From Mytilus californianus (lineage: Eukaryota; Mollusca; Bivalvia; Mytilida; Mytilidae): a stretch of DNA of 64,000 nt. The stretch lies in contig NW_026262690.1 in NCBI RefSeq assembly GCF_021869535.1, positions 16,455,001-16,519,000 of the forward strand, in the 5' to 3' direction. Both the position numbers and the translations under genes were made by a program. Under the pieces are notes generated by a model. The model did no database searches. It saw only the letters and a list, made by a program, of their open reading frames with translations, and had not been told where the DNA came from. This document shows positions 1 to 12,369 of this stretch, one piece after another; position 1 is the first letter of the stretch, and each line of letters starts with the position of its first letter.

Positions 1-321
1 ATTTCAAATATCATAGAAATCATTGAAAACAGGGATTCAAAAGAGAGAGTAACGACAGAGATAGTAATTCGGTCATTAAATTTAAATCAAAAAGTTATGA
101 TTTTTTTAGTAATATTTTCTTCAAATGAGTATATTTCGGAATAACATACTATGAAGACGACAAGAGTTGGATTACTATGCAGTGTATAATTAAAAGAAGT
201 AGGATTAAGAATTATCTGCTAGTCCGTTTCCCATAGCACTAAACTAGATAAATCATTTTGAAGTAATTGTGCATCAGCATTATTGTTTACATTTCTATAT
301 AAAAAATCTGCAAATAAAGTC
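1..321. other. AT-rich sequence, nothing recognised
   Basis: No coding pattern, repeat structure or RNA gene was recognised here. Confidence 0.5.
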
Positions 322-560
322 TTGTATGTTTTTTTAATTTTAGTCGTTTATATCTTTTGGAGTTTAGTGTGACGTCTATTTTCATTGAACTAGTACACAT
401 TTTAGTTTAGAGGTCAGCTGAAGCCTGCCTCCGGGTGCGGGATTTTATCGCTGTGTTGAAAACCCATAATTGGTCTTCGGCCGTTTTCTGCTCTTTGGTC
501 GGGATGTTGTCTCTTAGACACATACCCCATTTCCATTTTCCATTTTATTTTTTACAGAGT
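322..560 (+). mobile_element. 3' tail fragment of the PLE family seen at 5.6 and 16.2 kb
   Basis: This stretch aligns by eye with 16435-16665 and partly with 5820-5930. It shares the TTTAATTTTAG start, the GACGTC-TATTTTCA segment, the CTGAAGCCTGCCTCCGGGTG segment and the TTGTCTCTTxGACACAT end. The tail follows a PLE coding region at 5.45 kb, so this is probably a 5'-truncated copy of the same element. A small reading frame at 435-683 runs through it but has no protein similarity I recognise. Confidence 0.6.
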
Positions 561-2480
561 TTGACATTAGTGCCGTCTGGAGACTGTAGAGTGCCTCCCT
601 GTCCTTCAGGTTTATGCTCTTATAATATACAAGATAATGGAGTGTGTGTCGGAGCGAGAATTTCTCTATGTTCATTACTTTAGGAATATTTATCTAAAAC
701 TCATATTTCGCTATTCAGCCCAATTCTACTAGTTAGTCAGACGTCAGGCGCTACCCTGATATACCCTGTCTTTTGTTTTAGTACTCTGGTTTTGTAGTAT
801 ACGTATTTAGTCGGGTACTTGATGACGGATAGCGTTTGACGTCTTTATACAAACATTTATTCCAATAGAAAACTCTCTAAAAACACTTTTTCTCACATTA
901 ATACTTATTTATCAGAATTATAGCCTTAAAGAAATCACTGCATAAACTCTACGTTTTCTTTTACTGTTCATTTGATACCCCCTCCCCTGTTGAAAGAATT
1001 TGAAAAAAAAGACTTTAATTATTGCCAGCTTACCCTATTTGCATGTTTTCTGACATGAAATGCCTAGAACCTGTTCAAAACTGTTCTGATAACATATTGA
1101 AAGTATTTCAGAATACTGTAAATGTAATTTTTAGCAGTCAATCATTCCAACATTCAAGATTATATAAAGTATCAAATCCTGCATGTGTCTCCAGTCCACA
1201 TTTTACTGTATGCCTATTTGTCAATGAAAGTTCACAATTTCTGCATCAAATGGTCAGCTTAGAATTCTTGTCACAACAGTATCATCTCTAACCATATATC
1301 TGACATAATTTAGCTAATATATGAGCTAGAAGTGTTAAAACAAAGCCATATTTGCAATAGTTGTATGTATGCAGATACCAGTCTGATGTATAAATTCACT
1401 TAACATTTTATAGAAATGACTGCTAACATCTAATTTTTGCATAACTTCCAAGCACAGTTATTGTTTTCTATATAAAGACCTTTAAAATCATAAAATCATA
1501 GCATTTACAATTTAAATTATTTGTTTTATGACCCAGGGAAAGGCAATTTTCTCTTGTTTTTTTTGCCCCTGGGGCCTCGAATTTCCTAAATTATTCTGCT
1601 GTTTCTTGCAATATGGAATATTTAGTACATATTCAGGATAGAACACACTATTGTAAGTTTTGTTGAGATATTTTTGTATATTAAGCTTGTATTTTTTATG
1701 CCGCGGTGACAAAAAAGCAGATTTAGGCGTTACAGCTTACTTTTGGGTTATTGACAAGACAAAAACACCCCACCAATAATATTCAGGAAGGATCTATGAG
1801 TTTCAATGACTGCGAAGAGTAAATATAAGCACTTCTAAACAATTTAACTTACAAATATGCATATATTATGAATTTATTTTGCATTCAGGGTTTTAAGTAA
1901 ACTATGCATACTGTAAACTGTGAATTTATGCTGAGTCATCATAGTTAAGGCCCAGGATTTTCTCAATCTTCATGAAATATTTATAAAACTTCATATTTGA
2001 GTTAATTTCTTTAAAATCTGTGAGATGAACCAAGTTTGGTTAAATTATGTATGTTCTCTTTTTTCACCCAATATAGGTTGCATTTCTATAAATATTGACA
2101 ATGCAATTTCCCATAGGAACTCCTTTTACGGCTAAAACTGTACCACTTTTACTATGAAGTTTTGAAAAAAATCATATCATAGAATGGAAAGTTCATATGC
2201 ACTACAATTTTTTTCAAAGGTCAAAATATAGGGCTGTGCGGCATATTTTTAACGTTTATATGCCCCGAACTTCTAAGAGTTTAAACTAACACTAAATTTC
2301 TTAACTATCCCTACCTTGACTGTGGGATTACCACAGATTTCTATATAGACAATATGCATATGTATATTTATTGGTAACATTCCCAAGTTATGTCTCTATG
2401 AGATGAAACCTAGAAATCATAACTGGGAACCAGTATGTAAACAAAATTAATTATCTATGAATATTCTATATCTCTCCAAA
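561..2480. other. No gene recognised
   Basis: AT-rich sequence with only short chance reading frames (for example 1022-1291). No recognisable protein motif, tandem repeat or RNA gene was seen. Confidence 0.45.
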
Positions 2481-2689
2481 AGAGGCGTGGTTTGAGAAAC
2501 AGCTGTATTTACAAAGTGCAACCTTTAGCCGAGCAGTTCTATCTTTTTACTTTATTCAGTTCCTGTGTGCTGGTTCATATTCTGGACGCCAGTCTTTGCT
2601 CCTTTCAATTGGAAATATGGATAACAAAAAACAAAAATGAAACTCAGAAATGGAAAAATACTAAATATCAAACTCGTTCAAAGGTTATC

Positions 2690-3190
2690 TACACGTCTCA
2701 ATCTTTAAAATCGCTTATTTAAAAATACTACAATCGCTAACATTTTTAATAATAAAAATCGTGGTTACCCTTCTATCGATAAGTGTCATGCCAAAAATTA
2801 ACTTATATGTCCCCGTCTTTCCACTAACAATACGGTAAGGTCCACGTTTAATGGTCGCACATTTTCCATAAATTTTGAAACTGATATAAATTTGAAAAAC
2901 TAACAGTATTATCTATTTACTCACATAAAACAAACCGGGATGCGATATTCAGTACAATGTACGTAGGTGAAACTGGACGCTATTTATCTAAACGCACGCA
3001 AGAACACCTTTATCGTTTTAAAATACCCCATAAATTCAAAAGTATCATTTATCAACACCTTAAGAAGCACAATCATCCTATTAAATATTTAACAGTTCCA
3101 CCTTTAGAAGTAGGAAATAAGCAGCCTGGGGAATCTCATTCAAAGTTTGTACGATCACGGAAAATAATTGAATTAAATTGGATTTAAAAA
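2690..3190 (+). pseudogene. GIY-YIG endonuclease domain of the PLE (broken)
   Basis: The translation around 2957-3187 contains YVGETGRYLSKRTQEHLYR, the YIG half of a GIY-YIG nuclease with the conserved arginine region. Downstream, the KIIELNWI segment supplies the usual acidic residue. Just upstream, in another frame, is the TFNGRTFS-like segment and a hydrophobic strand ending IIYLL, the GIY half. A Cys-containing leader (KCHAKN then ICPR) at about 2775-2825 resembles the zinc-binding stretch found before the endonuclease in permuted PLEs. At least one stop and one frameshift separate these parts. The domain would nick target DNA for target-primed reverse transcription. Confidence 0.75.
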
Positions 3191-4140
3191 TTACAGACAG
3201 TCTACCGTCTTAATGATAATATCATGGGAATTGGTAATATATCAAGAACCGATTCTGTTAACATTTTGGATATAGTTTCTAAAACTGTTTGTAAAAACCG
3301 TTCTCATGGACGTAGAATAAATCGCAATCAGAGAAAATTTCGTACCAACAATACAAATAGTTCGGACCTAATTACTATTTCAAAAAACAACGGCAGACAT
3401 TATCTGTTAACCAAGCTCTGTTCTTTACCTGTTAACAAATTACATCAAATTTAAGAGGATTGCAACACAATTCCATATTGCAGTCCTAAGTATGAAACCG
3501 TTCAAATTATAATTGCATATTGTTATTCTAAACTGTTTCCCAAAATTGATCGCCTTGAAGATCATAAAAAACATTTTATTAATAAAAAATCAAAAGGTTT
3601 TCATTTTGCAAATATTGCCGGTATTTTCAATGATCATTCTGTTAAAGAACAAATTCCTGGTTATTTTGATAATACTGAACTCCCTCTTATATGTTATGTT
3701 TACAAAAAATCTACCAGGAAATATGTGTTTAATTATAGCGAAGTGTGTAAAGATGTTAATATCAGTGACAATACACCTACATCATGAAATTGCAGCAATT
3801 CCGAATTCATTTATGGTCCCAGTTCCCATGTTGTTACAAGAAACCTTAACATCGTTCATGACCGAGAGTTGAAATCATTTCTCAGTAAAGGACCTAAATA
3901 TCGTCCCCCTCAATTATTAATTAGAATGACTGTCGTAAAATCATCCACGACTCACTCCGTGCTCGAAATGGATAAAACGAGAAAAAAGCTGACAAAAAAT
4001 CCTTATCTTCTTTTTTGGTTCAGTAATGAACATATTTGATATTCATATTAAACATTTTGACGAACATTTTGCTCCTAACAACAACCATAATAGCCCTATT
4101 TCTCGTATCAAACATATTATTAAGATAAAAGAACTCGTCA
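3191..4140 (+). pseudogene. PLE linker region between endonuclease and RT (broken)
   Basis: Frame-shifted coding sequence continues from the endonuclease, including MGIGNISRTDSVNILDIVSK at 3224 and a basic stretch KNRSHGRRINRNQRK. A segment near 3780-3850 encodes a Cys-Cys-containing run followed by FIYGPSSHVV-like codons in a shifted frame, consistent with a second metal-binding site. The reading frame changes several times between 3460 and 4140. No catalytic motif is assigned here. It belongs with the PLE because it is collinear with the flanking domains. Confidence 0.6.
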
Positions 4141-5447
4141 AGGAATTTGTTTTTGTCCCGGCTGATAAGGCTGCTAATAATATCATTATTGTTTGACATA
4201 AATTTTACATTGAGGTTCTGCAAAAGGAAATCACCAATTTACCAACATTCAAACCGACTCTATTTTCAGACAATTGACATCTGTAACAAATATAAACTTT
4301 TAGCTACTTCTTTACAAGCAAAACCAAATACAATGAAAATTCCAACTATGTACTGGCTTCCGAAGCTGCACAAAACACCTTGCAGATATAGATTTATTTC
4401 GCCTTCAAGTCATTGTTCCACTTCTTAACTGTCTATTCTACTTACTAGTACACTTGGTACAATAAAAAACCTGGTAATAAATTGTTCAAATAAGGCCTTT
4501 GAAAATAGTGGAATTAATTACTTTTGGAGTGTTAAAAATTTGTTGGAAGTACTTGATAAATTGCATGCTTATATTGGTGATTTCGAATCTGTTCAAAGTT
4601 TTCATTTTTCTACCCTATATACCACTTTGCCTCATAATCTAATTAAGAAAAAATTCATATATATATGTTCTAACTTTTTAGGTCAGTTTTTAGTAACAAC
4701 AGACAAAAGAACTATGTCAATTGGACCTGCTTTGATACGATTACTGCCCTTGAATTTTTACTACAAAACATTTTTGTTCGCTATGGAGATTCCGTATATC
4801 GTTAAGTTATCGGAATTCCAATGGGGACTAACTGAGCACCACTTATTGCGGACCTGTTTCTGTATTGTTATTAGTCACAATTTATGACTAAAAGCAAAGA
4901 CCCATCGAAACAACATCTGATACAAAAATTTAATAACACTTTTAGATATTTGGATCATATATTAGACTTCAGTATGTACACTACAGAGATTTATCCTGCT
5001 GAACTGACTTTAAATAAAGCTAATACTAACAATGAACACTGCCCTTTCCTGGATCTTGATATCTATATCATTAACGGGAAGCTTAATACCAAAATTTGAT
5101 TTTAACGAAAGAAACCTCTGTATTTCTGAAAAATTATTACACCAGGGTTCTCGATATCACAAACTAGTCAAAACATTTACTTAATTTTATCATCGGTACA
5201 ACGACATCATTTGTAAATATAAATCAACATACAGATATCTAATACGTTAAGGTATTTCACATCCAGTCTTTTATGGTAATATTCTATACAAAGCACAAAA
5301 ATGTCAACATTCACCTCAAAAGCTCACCAAACCTTTAAACAGACTTATTCAGACGGGATATAGTTACGATACTGTTGTCAGGTCATTAAAGATGGCATAT
5401 TTTGGTATTAATATTGATTCACTCATAGGGTCTTTGCATCGGAAATA
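4141..5447 (+). pseudogene. PLE-type reverse transcriptase (broken)
   Basis: Recognisable RT blocks, in order, are MYWLPKLHKTPCRYRFISPS (4347-4407), FSTLYTTLPHN (about 4600-4640, motif A), FRYLDHIL (about 4940-4965, motif C) and a C-terminal block with FYGNILYKAQK and SLKMAYFGINIDSLIG ending at a stop near 5447. The catalytic aspartates are damaged: motif A has His where Asp is expected before FSTLY, and motif C reads LDH instead of the usual xDD. Several frameshifts divide the domain. The wording of the blocks is typical of Penelope-like RTs rather than LINE or LTR RTs. Confidence 0.8.
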
Positions 5448-5945
5448 ATCACATTTATTCTAAAACCAGTTGTTGGCATGATACGGGTTATGTTCTCATA
5501 TATTTTATGATGGTATGATACTAAACCCCTAACGGGAGGGATTTGCTTGATTTTCATATGATGAAGACATAATCTTTCAATCAGTTTAATTGAGGTCTGG
5601 AGCTGGCATGTTAGTAACTGCTAGTAGTCCTTTGTTAATTTATGTATCGTTGTCATTTTGCTTAGTTTCTCTTGTTACATATTCTGACATCGGACTCGGA
5701 CTTCTTTTAAACTGAGTTTTACTGTGCGTATTGCCGTATGTTTGTTTATTTTACACTGGCTGGAGGTATAGGGGGAACGTTGAGATCTCACAAAACATTT
5801 TTAACCCCGCCGCATTTTAGTTTAGGGCCAGCTGAAGCCCGCCTCCCAATTGGTGGACTTCGGCTGTTTTCTGATCTTTGGTCGGGTTGTTGTCTCTTTG
5901 ACACATTCCCCATTTCCATTTTCAATTCTATTGCATTGTAAGTTA
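5448..5945 (+). mobile_element. 3' untranslated tail of the PLE
   Basis: From 5621 onward this matches 16203 onward, sharing TATGTATCxTTGTCATTTTG, GACATCGGACTCGGACTTC and the TTGTCTCTTTGACACATTCC end. Compared with the 16.2-kb copy, about 140 bp is missing after CCGCCGCATTTT (near 5815). The tail begins about 170 bp after the RT stop. Confidence 0.7.
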
Positions 5946-5949
5946 CATG

Positions 5950-7640
5950 TTCAGGTAAATCATAAATAAAGAGTAAAAAAAATGTGGGGCCTAATACTGT
6001 TCCCTGGGGAACACCAGAATCAAGAGCTAATTTAGAAGAAAGTACCAGCTGTCAGCTAAAAAATCTCGTATCCTCTTTCATGGGGGATTTTATCAAACGC
6101 TTTACAAAAATCTAAAAGTATAACATCTATTTGATTGCCATTTGCTTATGATTTTTCTAGATCTCAGACACTGATAATGAGTTGGGTCTCGCAAGACATA
6201 CTCCTAAACCCGTGTTTAATATGTTATTATTTGTAAGTTGTTTTCGGATGTTACTTGTTAAAATATGTTCCGATTTTTACAATATATTGCAGTTCGTGAG
6301 ATTTGTCTATAATTAAAAGCGTTGTGCTTGTCACCTTTTTCCTTAAAAGATGTACAACTGTAAGCATTAGCCTGCTTTCAATCTTTTGTGATTTTACCAG
6401 AATCAATTGATTTTTGGAAAAAAGTGTGTCAAAAATGGAGACAATTCTTCTGAAAAATTATTTAGAAAATATGCAGGCAAATTATCAGGCCTAGTGCTTT
6501 ATGGGGATTTAAATTGTTGAGTAACTTTAATATTCCGTTATTGTTAATATTTATGTCTGGCATGGTGGGAGGATTTTGAACCTTTATTATGCATGGAAGA
6601 TGTATCTTCAGTAGTAAAAGCATTTTTAAATTGTCAATTGAGGATGTTTGCTTGTGTAATTGGTCACTGTATAATAAGCCATCCTTTCCTCTTGGTGGAA
6701 AAAGTCCAGATGTTTCAGTATTTTTTTTTTTGAATTGCCAGAAAGATTTAGGGTTTTTTGGGGGGCTAATTAAGTCTGGCATATATAATTGCTTTGGGCT
6801 CTTCTTATTTCCCTCGGACCTCGTAGCTATAACGTTTTTTTACATGTATCTTTATGTTCTTGTTTACCAGTCTTTTTGGCTTTGTTATAACCTTTACGTT
6901 GTTTTTATAGAGATTATCAATATCCCTATTAACCAAGGGTTTGTATATTTTGATTTAGTTATTTTGCTTGGTACATTATCATCTATTACGTTTTTACCAC
7001 CTTCTTTAAATTTATTCCACAATTGATTAATCATTATAGTTAAATTTACAATAACCTGTGAGTTCAGAAATGAATTTATATCATATTTTTTATTGTTTGC
7101 AGATCAACCTTTTTCCATAAATACATTTTATGTTGTGATTGTTTAGATCTTTGGGGCTTGTAGATTGCATCTTCCAATACAATATTATGATCAGATATAG
7201 CTGGAATGCATTTTATTTTACAGCAAAATGCCTTGAGTGTGTAGGTAAAAGTAATATCTTTGGCTAGCTGGCTGGTTAGCTGCACCGTGAAATCATTATA
7301 AAGTTAGTTATGCTACCCTCCTTTTGGAGTAGTCTTGTCCTACAGACAGATCGACTGGTTATCTGTCGGACTAGTCTACTCTTAAATTTAAGGAGGGTAG
7401 AATACCTAACATAATAATGACTTCACGGTTAAACTAGCAAGCAAGCTAACCAAAGATATTACATTTACCTACACACTCAAGACATTTTGCTGTAGTTATA
7501 AATGCAGGTTGTTTTGTACAGAAAAGGTCAAGGATGTTATCTTAATCGAGTTGAAAAATCACTCCTAGGGATGACCTTTACATACAGGTTTGATTGTATA
7601 TCGTTTTATTCACAGAAAAAGACGAAAATGGACAGTATTA
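5950..7640 (-). pseudogene. LINE relic, APE endonuclease C-terminus and RT (broken)
   Basis: On the minus strand the endonuclease end reads CIPAISDHNIVLEDAIYKPQ (7090-7215), with the conserved SDH of APE-type LINE endonucleases. It is followed by the linker and early RT (KSFWQFKK, ILKLLNNLNPHKALG, 6462-6782). RT motif B' GVPQGTVLGP lies at about 5980-6015. These blocks are typical of CR1/L2/Jockey-like LINEs. Frames shift repeatedly, so the copy is inactive. A MITE (7221-7492) interrupts the endonuclease, and the LINE sequence resumes beyond it with ILDLFCTKQPAFIT-like codons at about 7495-7540. The 5' part is missing. Confidence 0.8.
7219..7494. mobile_element. 272-bp MITE with long inverted repeats and TA duplication
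   Basis: The unit 7221-7492 begins CAGCAAAATGCCTTGAGTGT and ends with the inverted complement, ACACTCAAGACATTTTGCTG. The arms remain complementary almost to the centre (GACAGATCGACTGGTTATCTGTC, near 7350), so the whole element can fold into one hairpin. It is flanked by TA on both sides (7219-7220 and 7493-7494), the signature of Tc1/mariner-type transposition. Removing it would rejoin LINE endonuclease sequence on either side. It encodes nothing. Confidence 0.85.
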
Positions 7641-8379
7641 CTAAGTATAAAAGTGCATCGTAAAACAAATGGAGCAATGGTGGTTCTAAGTGAAACAATA
7701 AATAAATGCTCATAAAATGTATTAAAATGCACGAAACAGGTCTTGTGTTCGATACTTATTGCCACGTAAAATATAGTTCTATGATTGGGTTTATTCTCGA
7801 TAGTTTCTTAAAGTACTAAATAATAACAGCTTCCCATTGTCATAGTAGTTATGAACAGTAGCAGTTACTTAATGTTTTTCGTACAAAAAATAAAACTTAC
7901 AATAGCTATGTTGCAATACGATATAACATATTTTGTTCAGTTTTCAAGTTGTCTTCCGACTTGAAGGCTTTGCCTTAGCGATTCTTACCTTGTGCTTAAG
8001 TAAATTAAACTTTGTGTAAATCGATTTTTGCAGCAATTTAATATACCTACCAAATGAATTCCATCAATCATTTTGGCTATACAAATATGTTCTCAACAGA
8101 GATATGCATATGAAAAATTGTAGCCACCGATCAAATTATATACTGGGAATCCAGAGAAAGACATTTTAAAGAAAATTGAGATATTATGACTGAATATGAT
8201 TCATTATAAAAAGAGATGAAAAACAATATCTTAACCGAAATAAAGCAATGAAAAAGCAAGGTTAATATCAGAAATAACAAATCAAAATTGAAAGCCTCAG
8301 TCATAAACAAAGATGTTAATATATCTTTTAAGTACAAAGCTACTCCCTTAATTTTAAAGTGTGTTGCTTGCACATTAAT
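7641..8379. other. No gene recognised
   Basis: AT-rich sequence with only short chance frames. Confidence 0.45.
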
Positions 8380-8520
8380 AGGTGCCTTTCATTTTTGTCA
8401 TTGTTGAAGGTTAAACGGTGATCTGCATTTATTTCATTGTTCTTTGGGACTCGTCCTGAATATGAAGTTAATTTGCCACTGGACGTTAAACAGCCATCCA
8501 TCAATCCATCCATCCATCCT
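8380..8520 (+). repeat. SINE-like 3' end with (ATCC)n tail
   Basis: The segment GCCACTGGACGTTAAACAGCC (8476 onward) is followed by (CATC/AATC)n repeats. A related end, GCCAACTGGACGTTAGGTCAAC then (AATC)n, lies at 11019-11056, and a more distant one at 39310-39352. The shared GGACGTTA end plus a short tandem tail is typical of a SINE or short LINE tail. No promoter boxes were identified upstream. Confidence 0.5.
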
Positions 8521-8580
8521 TGTTCTTTGGTTGCTGTCTCTTTGGCAATCATACCACATCTCCTTATTTCATATTTCAAA
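8521..8580 (-). repeat. Terminal fragment of the abundant repeat family A
   Basis: GTTGCTGTCTCTTTGGCAATCATACCACATCTCC is the inverted start of the family seen at 14728, 22533 and 39862. It sits immediately after the (ATCC)n tail. Confidence 0.6.
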
Positions 8581-9109
8581 CCTGGAGTTCACTCAATTTC
8601 GATTGTTTTTTATCCCTTAGATGTCCGTTTTGAACCTGGATATCAACTGAGCAATAGTTAAGCATTGTCTTTATATTTCTCAAGATTAATGTAATAATAA
8701 ATACTATTAAAATTCAACGAAACAAAAACAGAGAAACGTCTTTAAATATCAAGTAATTTATTCCACTTTCTAGCAATTAGTTTTTTACATATCTGTTCAT
8801 CTTTGGCTTTCAGAAAGTTTTGTTATCAGTATTCCTGGTTAATGTTCATTCTAAAAAACTGTCAAAAGCTGCAAATTGAAAATTTAAATTTCTTGATAGA
8901 ATCAGTGATTTGATCAGCTTTTCCAACATTTCAGCTTCTGGAATACATTTGTCTTGACTGCACTAGATTGATTACTAAACAGAACATTCTGATTTTCGAT
9001 CTGACATACTGAACAACTTCGAATCTCAAATCTTGAGTTGCGAACGTCAAGTACTGGGTTTATGTCTGAAAACTTAATGTTCTTGTGCAATAAAAAAGTA
9101 TAATAAGAT
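8581..9109. other. No gene recognised
   Basis: AT-rich sequence without recognised structure. Confidence 0.45.
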
Positions 9110-10925
9110 ACAATGAAATGAAGAGTTCATGAATGAATTGAGAGAAGAATTAATATATGATGCACATGTACACAAATACAAAAACTACATTAAAGTATTA
9201 CAGGATAAGCTGATGCTATTAATAACGCTGTGGATGAAATGAACGTTGTTTTGACAAATATTCTTGAAAAATACACACATAAAGTAGTAAAACGAACGAC
9301 ACGCTGATAACTGCACTGGTGGTAAACAGAGAAATGGTCCCGTTAATGACCCTGGAATTTATCGAGGTATATCTTCAATGTCTCGAATAGGAAAACGTTT
9401 TACAGCTACTATCAATACCATACTGCTCAAATAGAGCGAGTAACACTGTATTATCTCAGATGCACAGTTCGGATTTAGACCTGACCGTGTTAAGCGTTTT
9501 TAGATTATGGATGAAATTAGCTAAATGTGGTATAACCGGAGAGGTTATTGTTAAATCTAATAAAAGTCAATGTTTTCTAATTTGAAATCATGTGTTAAAC
9601 CTGACGAAAATCTGTTTCTTAGTTTTTTAACTGTGACATTGGTCTAATGCAAGGAGAATCCTTATCACCCTTTTATATGCTATGTATGTCAATGACTATG
9701 ACATTGAAATAGATTTGATAAAATAGAGTTGTCAATCATATGACATGAGAATGCTCAATCTTTATGTATTAATGTATGCTGACGATACTGTTATTTTCAG
9801 CGAAATTATAAATGATCTTAAAAAAAAAAAAAAGATTTTGTTCATGTATGTTCTGAAGGGTATAATTTGCTTATAAATATGTTAAAAACTAATATTGTTG
9901 TATTTAGAAACAGAGGTGTTATCAAACCAGAAGAAACGTGATTCATTAATGGAGAAAATGTTGAGTTATGAGAGGAATTTATATATCTTGGTGTGCTGTT
10001 GAATTATAATGGTATTTTTAACGAATATCAAGAAAATGCTGTCAAATCATGGTAAAAAAGCTGTTTTCAGTTTATTTAGTAAAATTCAAGAAGACTACTT
10101 TAATACAGAGACACTGCTGTCTTTATTTAATACTCGTGGTTCAAACAAAGTGAATTATTGTTGTGGGGATATCATAAAGCAGTTGACATTGAAACTCTTC
10201 ATTTATTATTTATAAAAAGTATTTTAAGTAATGGATGGTTGACACATAATGTTTTAAAAGGAAGATGTTTTTAAATCTATGCTCAAACAGCGTGTTACTG
10301 ATAGATTTATATCTGAAGCAATATCATTTTTTGAGAAGTCTTCTAAATGTCAGTTTTACAAATACATTATATGACAGTCGTGGTTTGCAGTTGTATCTTA
10401 GTAGACCTGTTAATTTTAGACATATTAAACCATTGATAAGCAAGTGCCGTTTACATGCACATACTTTGAACATTGAAACTGGAAAATTTTAAAATATAAA
10501 CAGAAACGCTAGAATATGTATTTCATTTTTAAGAGTGCAACTGTAATTCTGTTGAAGATGAATATCATTTAATTCTAGAATGTATTAGATATAAAGATAT
10601 TCGTATGAAGTATACAAAACCTTATAACTGGAGAAACCAAACAATATTTAAACTTATACAATTGTTATCTATTCGTAATATAAAAGAACTTAATAATATT
10701 AAAATTATTTATGCATTGCCGAAAGAATTCGTAAATATTGAATGTATGTATGATACTTCAAGATTGTTAAATAATATTAATTAATATCATGCTCCTAGAT
10801 TTGTTTTAAATTGTATGAATTGTATTACTGAATAACTATATTATGCTGTGTGATGCTTACTATATTTAATGTAATATTAATTGGACTTGATACCTATAAG
10901 CTGTATTCCTTTTGCAATAAAGAAT
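9110..10925 (+). pseudogene. LINE relic: RT and C-terminal zinc-finger region (broken)
   Basis: Frame-broken blocks occur in the order of a LINE ORF2. These are a linker (INNAVDEMNVVLTNILEKYTH, about 9215-9280), an RT start (DPGIYRGISSMSRIGKRF, about 9348-9400), QFGFRPDR (about 9468), YADDTVIFSE (about 9775-9805, motif C with the catalytic DD kept) and EYIYLGVLLNYNGIFNE (about 9975-10025). Then come KKAVFSLFSKIQEDYFNTET (10054-10115) and a C-terminal Cys-His block CNSVEDEYHLILEC (about 10540-10585). An AATAAA-like end lies near 10917. Many stops and shifts make it inactive. It is a different family from the LINE at 44.7-50.1 kb. Confidence 0.8.
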
Positions 10926-10984
10926 TTATATGCTTAATATAAAAGCACTACTGAAAAAATGAGACAATTGTGTAAACACGTACG

Positions 10985-11056
10985 CTTGCCCCACACCTCG
11001 TTTGTAAGTGCGAATAATTGCCAACTGGACGTTAGGTCAACAATCAATCAATCTTT
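10985..11056 (+). repeat. SINE-like 3' end with (AATC)n tail
   Basis: GCCAACTGGACGTTAGGTCAAC is followed by AATC repeats and matches the end at 8476-8520. It begins about 60 bp after the LINE relic. Confidence 0.45.
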
Positions 11057-12369
11057 GTAACATACATTATGTGTAGAATAACAAAAGGTGGACAGATAAA
11101 CAAATATGTGTGAAAAAAGTCAAACCTGAATTTAAACTTGTCTTTGAAAAACCCGACCTCCTGTTTTACGTGTGCTGACATACTTAAACAATTAAGTTCA
11201 TATCTTATGTAAACATGTGTGTTTCCATAAATGTGCGTCACTGTCGAACTATTATCGGATTTATCAGAATAACTATAAATCAAAAGGATAATGCAATTTG
11301 GGTTTAATGACAAACAATTACAATAATGGAAAATTATAGTCATGCTTATATAGGCATAATGTTCAGTACGATAAGTTTTTTTCTCTTAAATTGGTTGCAA
11401 TGAAAAAACAAAATGAGATCAGGTGAACAACATGTTGATTATTTTAAAAAATGTAGTTGCAGAGATATTCTTAATCTTTGTCATAATTTTTGATATACTA
11501 CCAGCAATAACATCAAAAGCTATGAAATGCTGCACTACACCAATCTTCAGACTAAGATAGTTACAAAGGCCAAGCTGGACCCTCAACAGAATACTGACAG
11601 ATTAAACTTTATCAAAATGAAAAATAATAAAAGTTAAAGGAAATGATCACAAGCAATGGGAATATTGTTTCATGCGTTAAATGAATGAACTCAAAAAGCT
11701 ACTCCAATATCATGTCCGTTCTGCTTTTGTATTCATTTTAAGTAAAAGGTCTTGTGATAATTTCAGATTTTGAAAGTAAAGGAGATATTGTTATTCAACT
11801 TCATAAGGAAACTCAAATTGGTTTAATTACATTTTATTTGTGGAATATAGATTTAAAAAGTCAGGTATATGTCGTTAAACACCAATCCACAAAACAAAAG
11901 GACCAAAGTGGACACAAACAGGGTAAATGTCATTAAGACATTAATCCACTCAACAACTAAATGATCTAAGTAGACACAAACAGGTAAATATACAGCATTA
12001 CAGGATTCTTGGTTCAACAACGGCCGAAATCCCAAAACATAACAACATCTAAATCATCGTCAATCTTAACAAGTTGTGGATTCAACAGGGACAACCAAAA
12101 ATCTGACTCTCAAAGGACTTAAGACATGAAAACGATAACAACCTTTTGATGTCTCTTTCAAAATAAAATAAAATATATTGAAGCTTCATTCTTAACATAT
12201 CTAATCATAAATAGTCCATCAGTTATATTATTTATTAATTGTTCTTTTGTATTTTTCTGTTTCTGTATTTACAATTCTAATCTACAAACCTGTCATGTAC
12301 ACAACTCTAACGCAAATGAAAAAACCACTAATCAAAATGTATAAACAGCTGAATTGACATTTACTTGTC
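11057..12369. other. No gene recognised
   Basis: AT-rich sequence. Short frames at 11044-11343 and 11754-11936 lack recognisable motifs. Confidence 0.45.

Larger units (their letters stand above)
2481..5945 (+). mobile_element. Decayed Penelope-like retroelement with N-terminal GIY-YIG (Naiad-like)
   Basis: The element reads, in order: a Cys-rich leader (about 2700-2830), a GIY-YIG endonuclease (about 2880-3190), a linker (3190-4140), a PLE-type reverse transcriptase (4140-5447) and a 3' UTR (5450-5945). The coding region is split over all three frames by many indels and stops, so the copy is dead. Canonical Penelope elements carry GIY-YIG after the RT. The order seen here is that of the permuted Naiad/Chlamys group known from invertebrates. 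The 3' tail recurs at 322-560 and 16203-16665, and a C-terminal piece of a related element lies at 23590-23890. The 5' boundary is uncertain. Confidence 0.8.
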
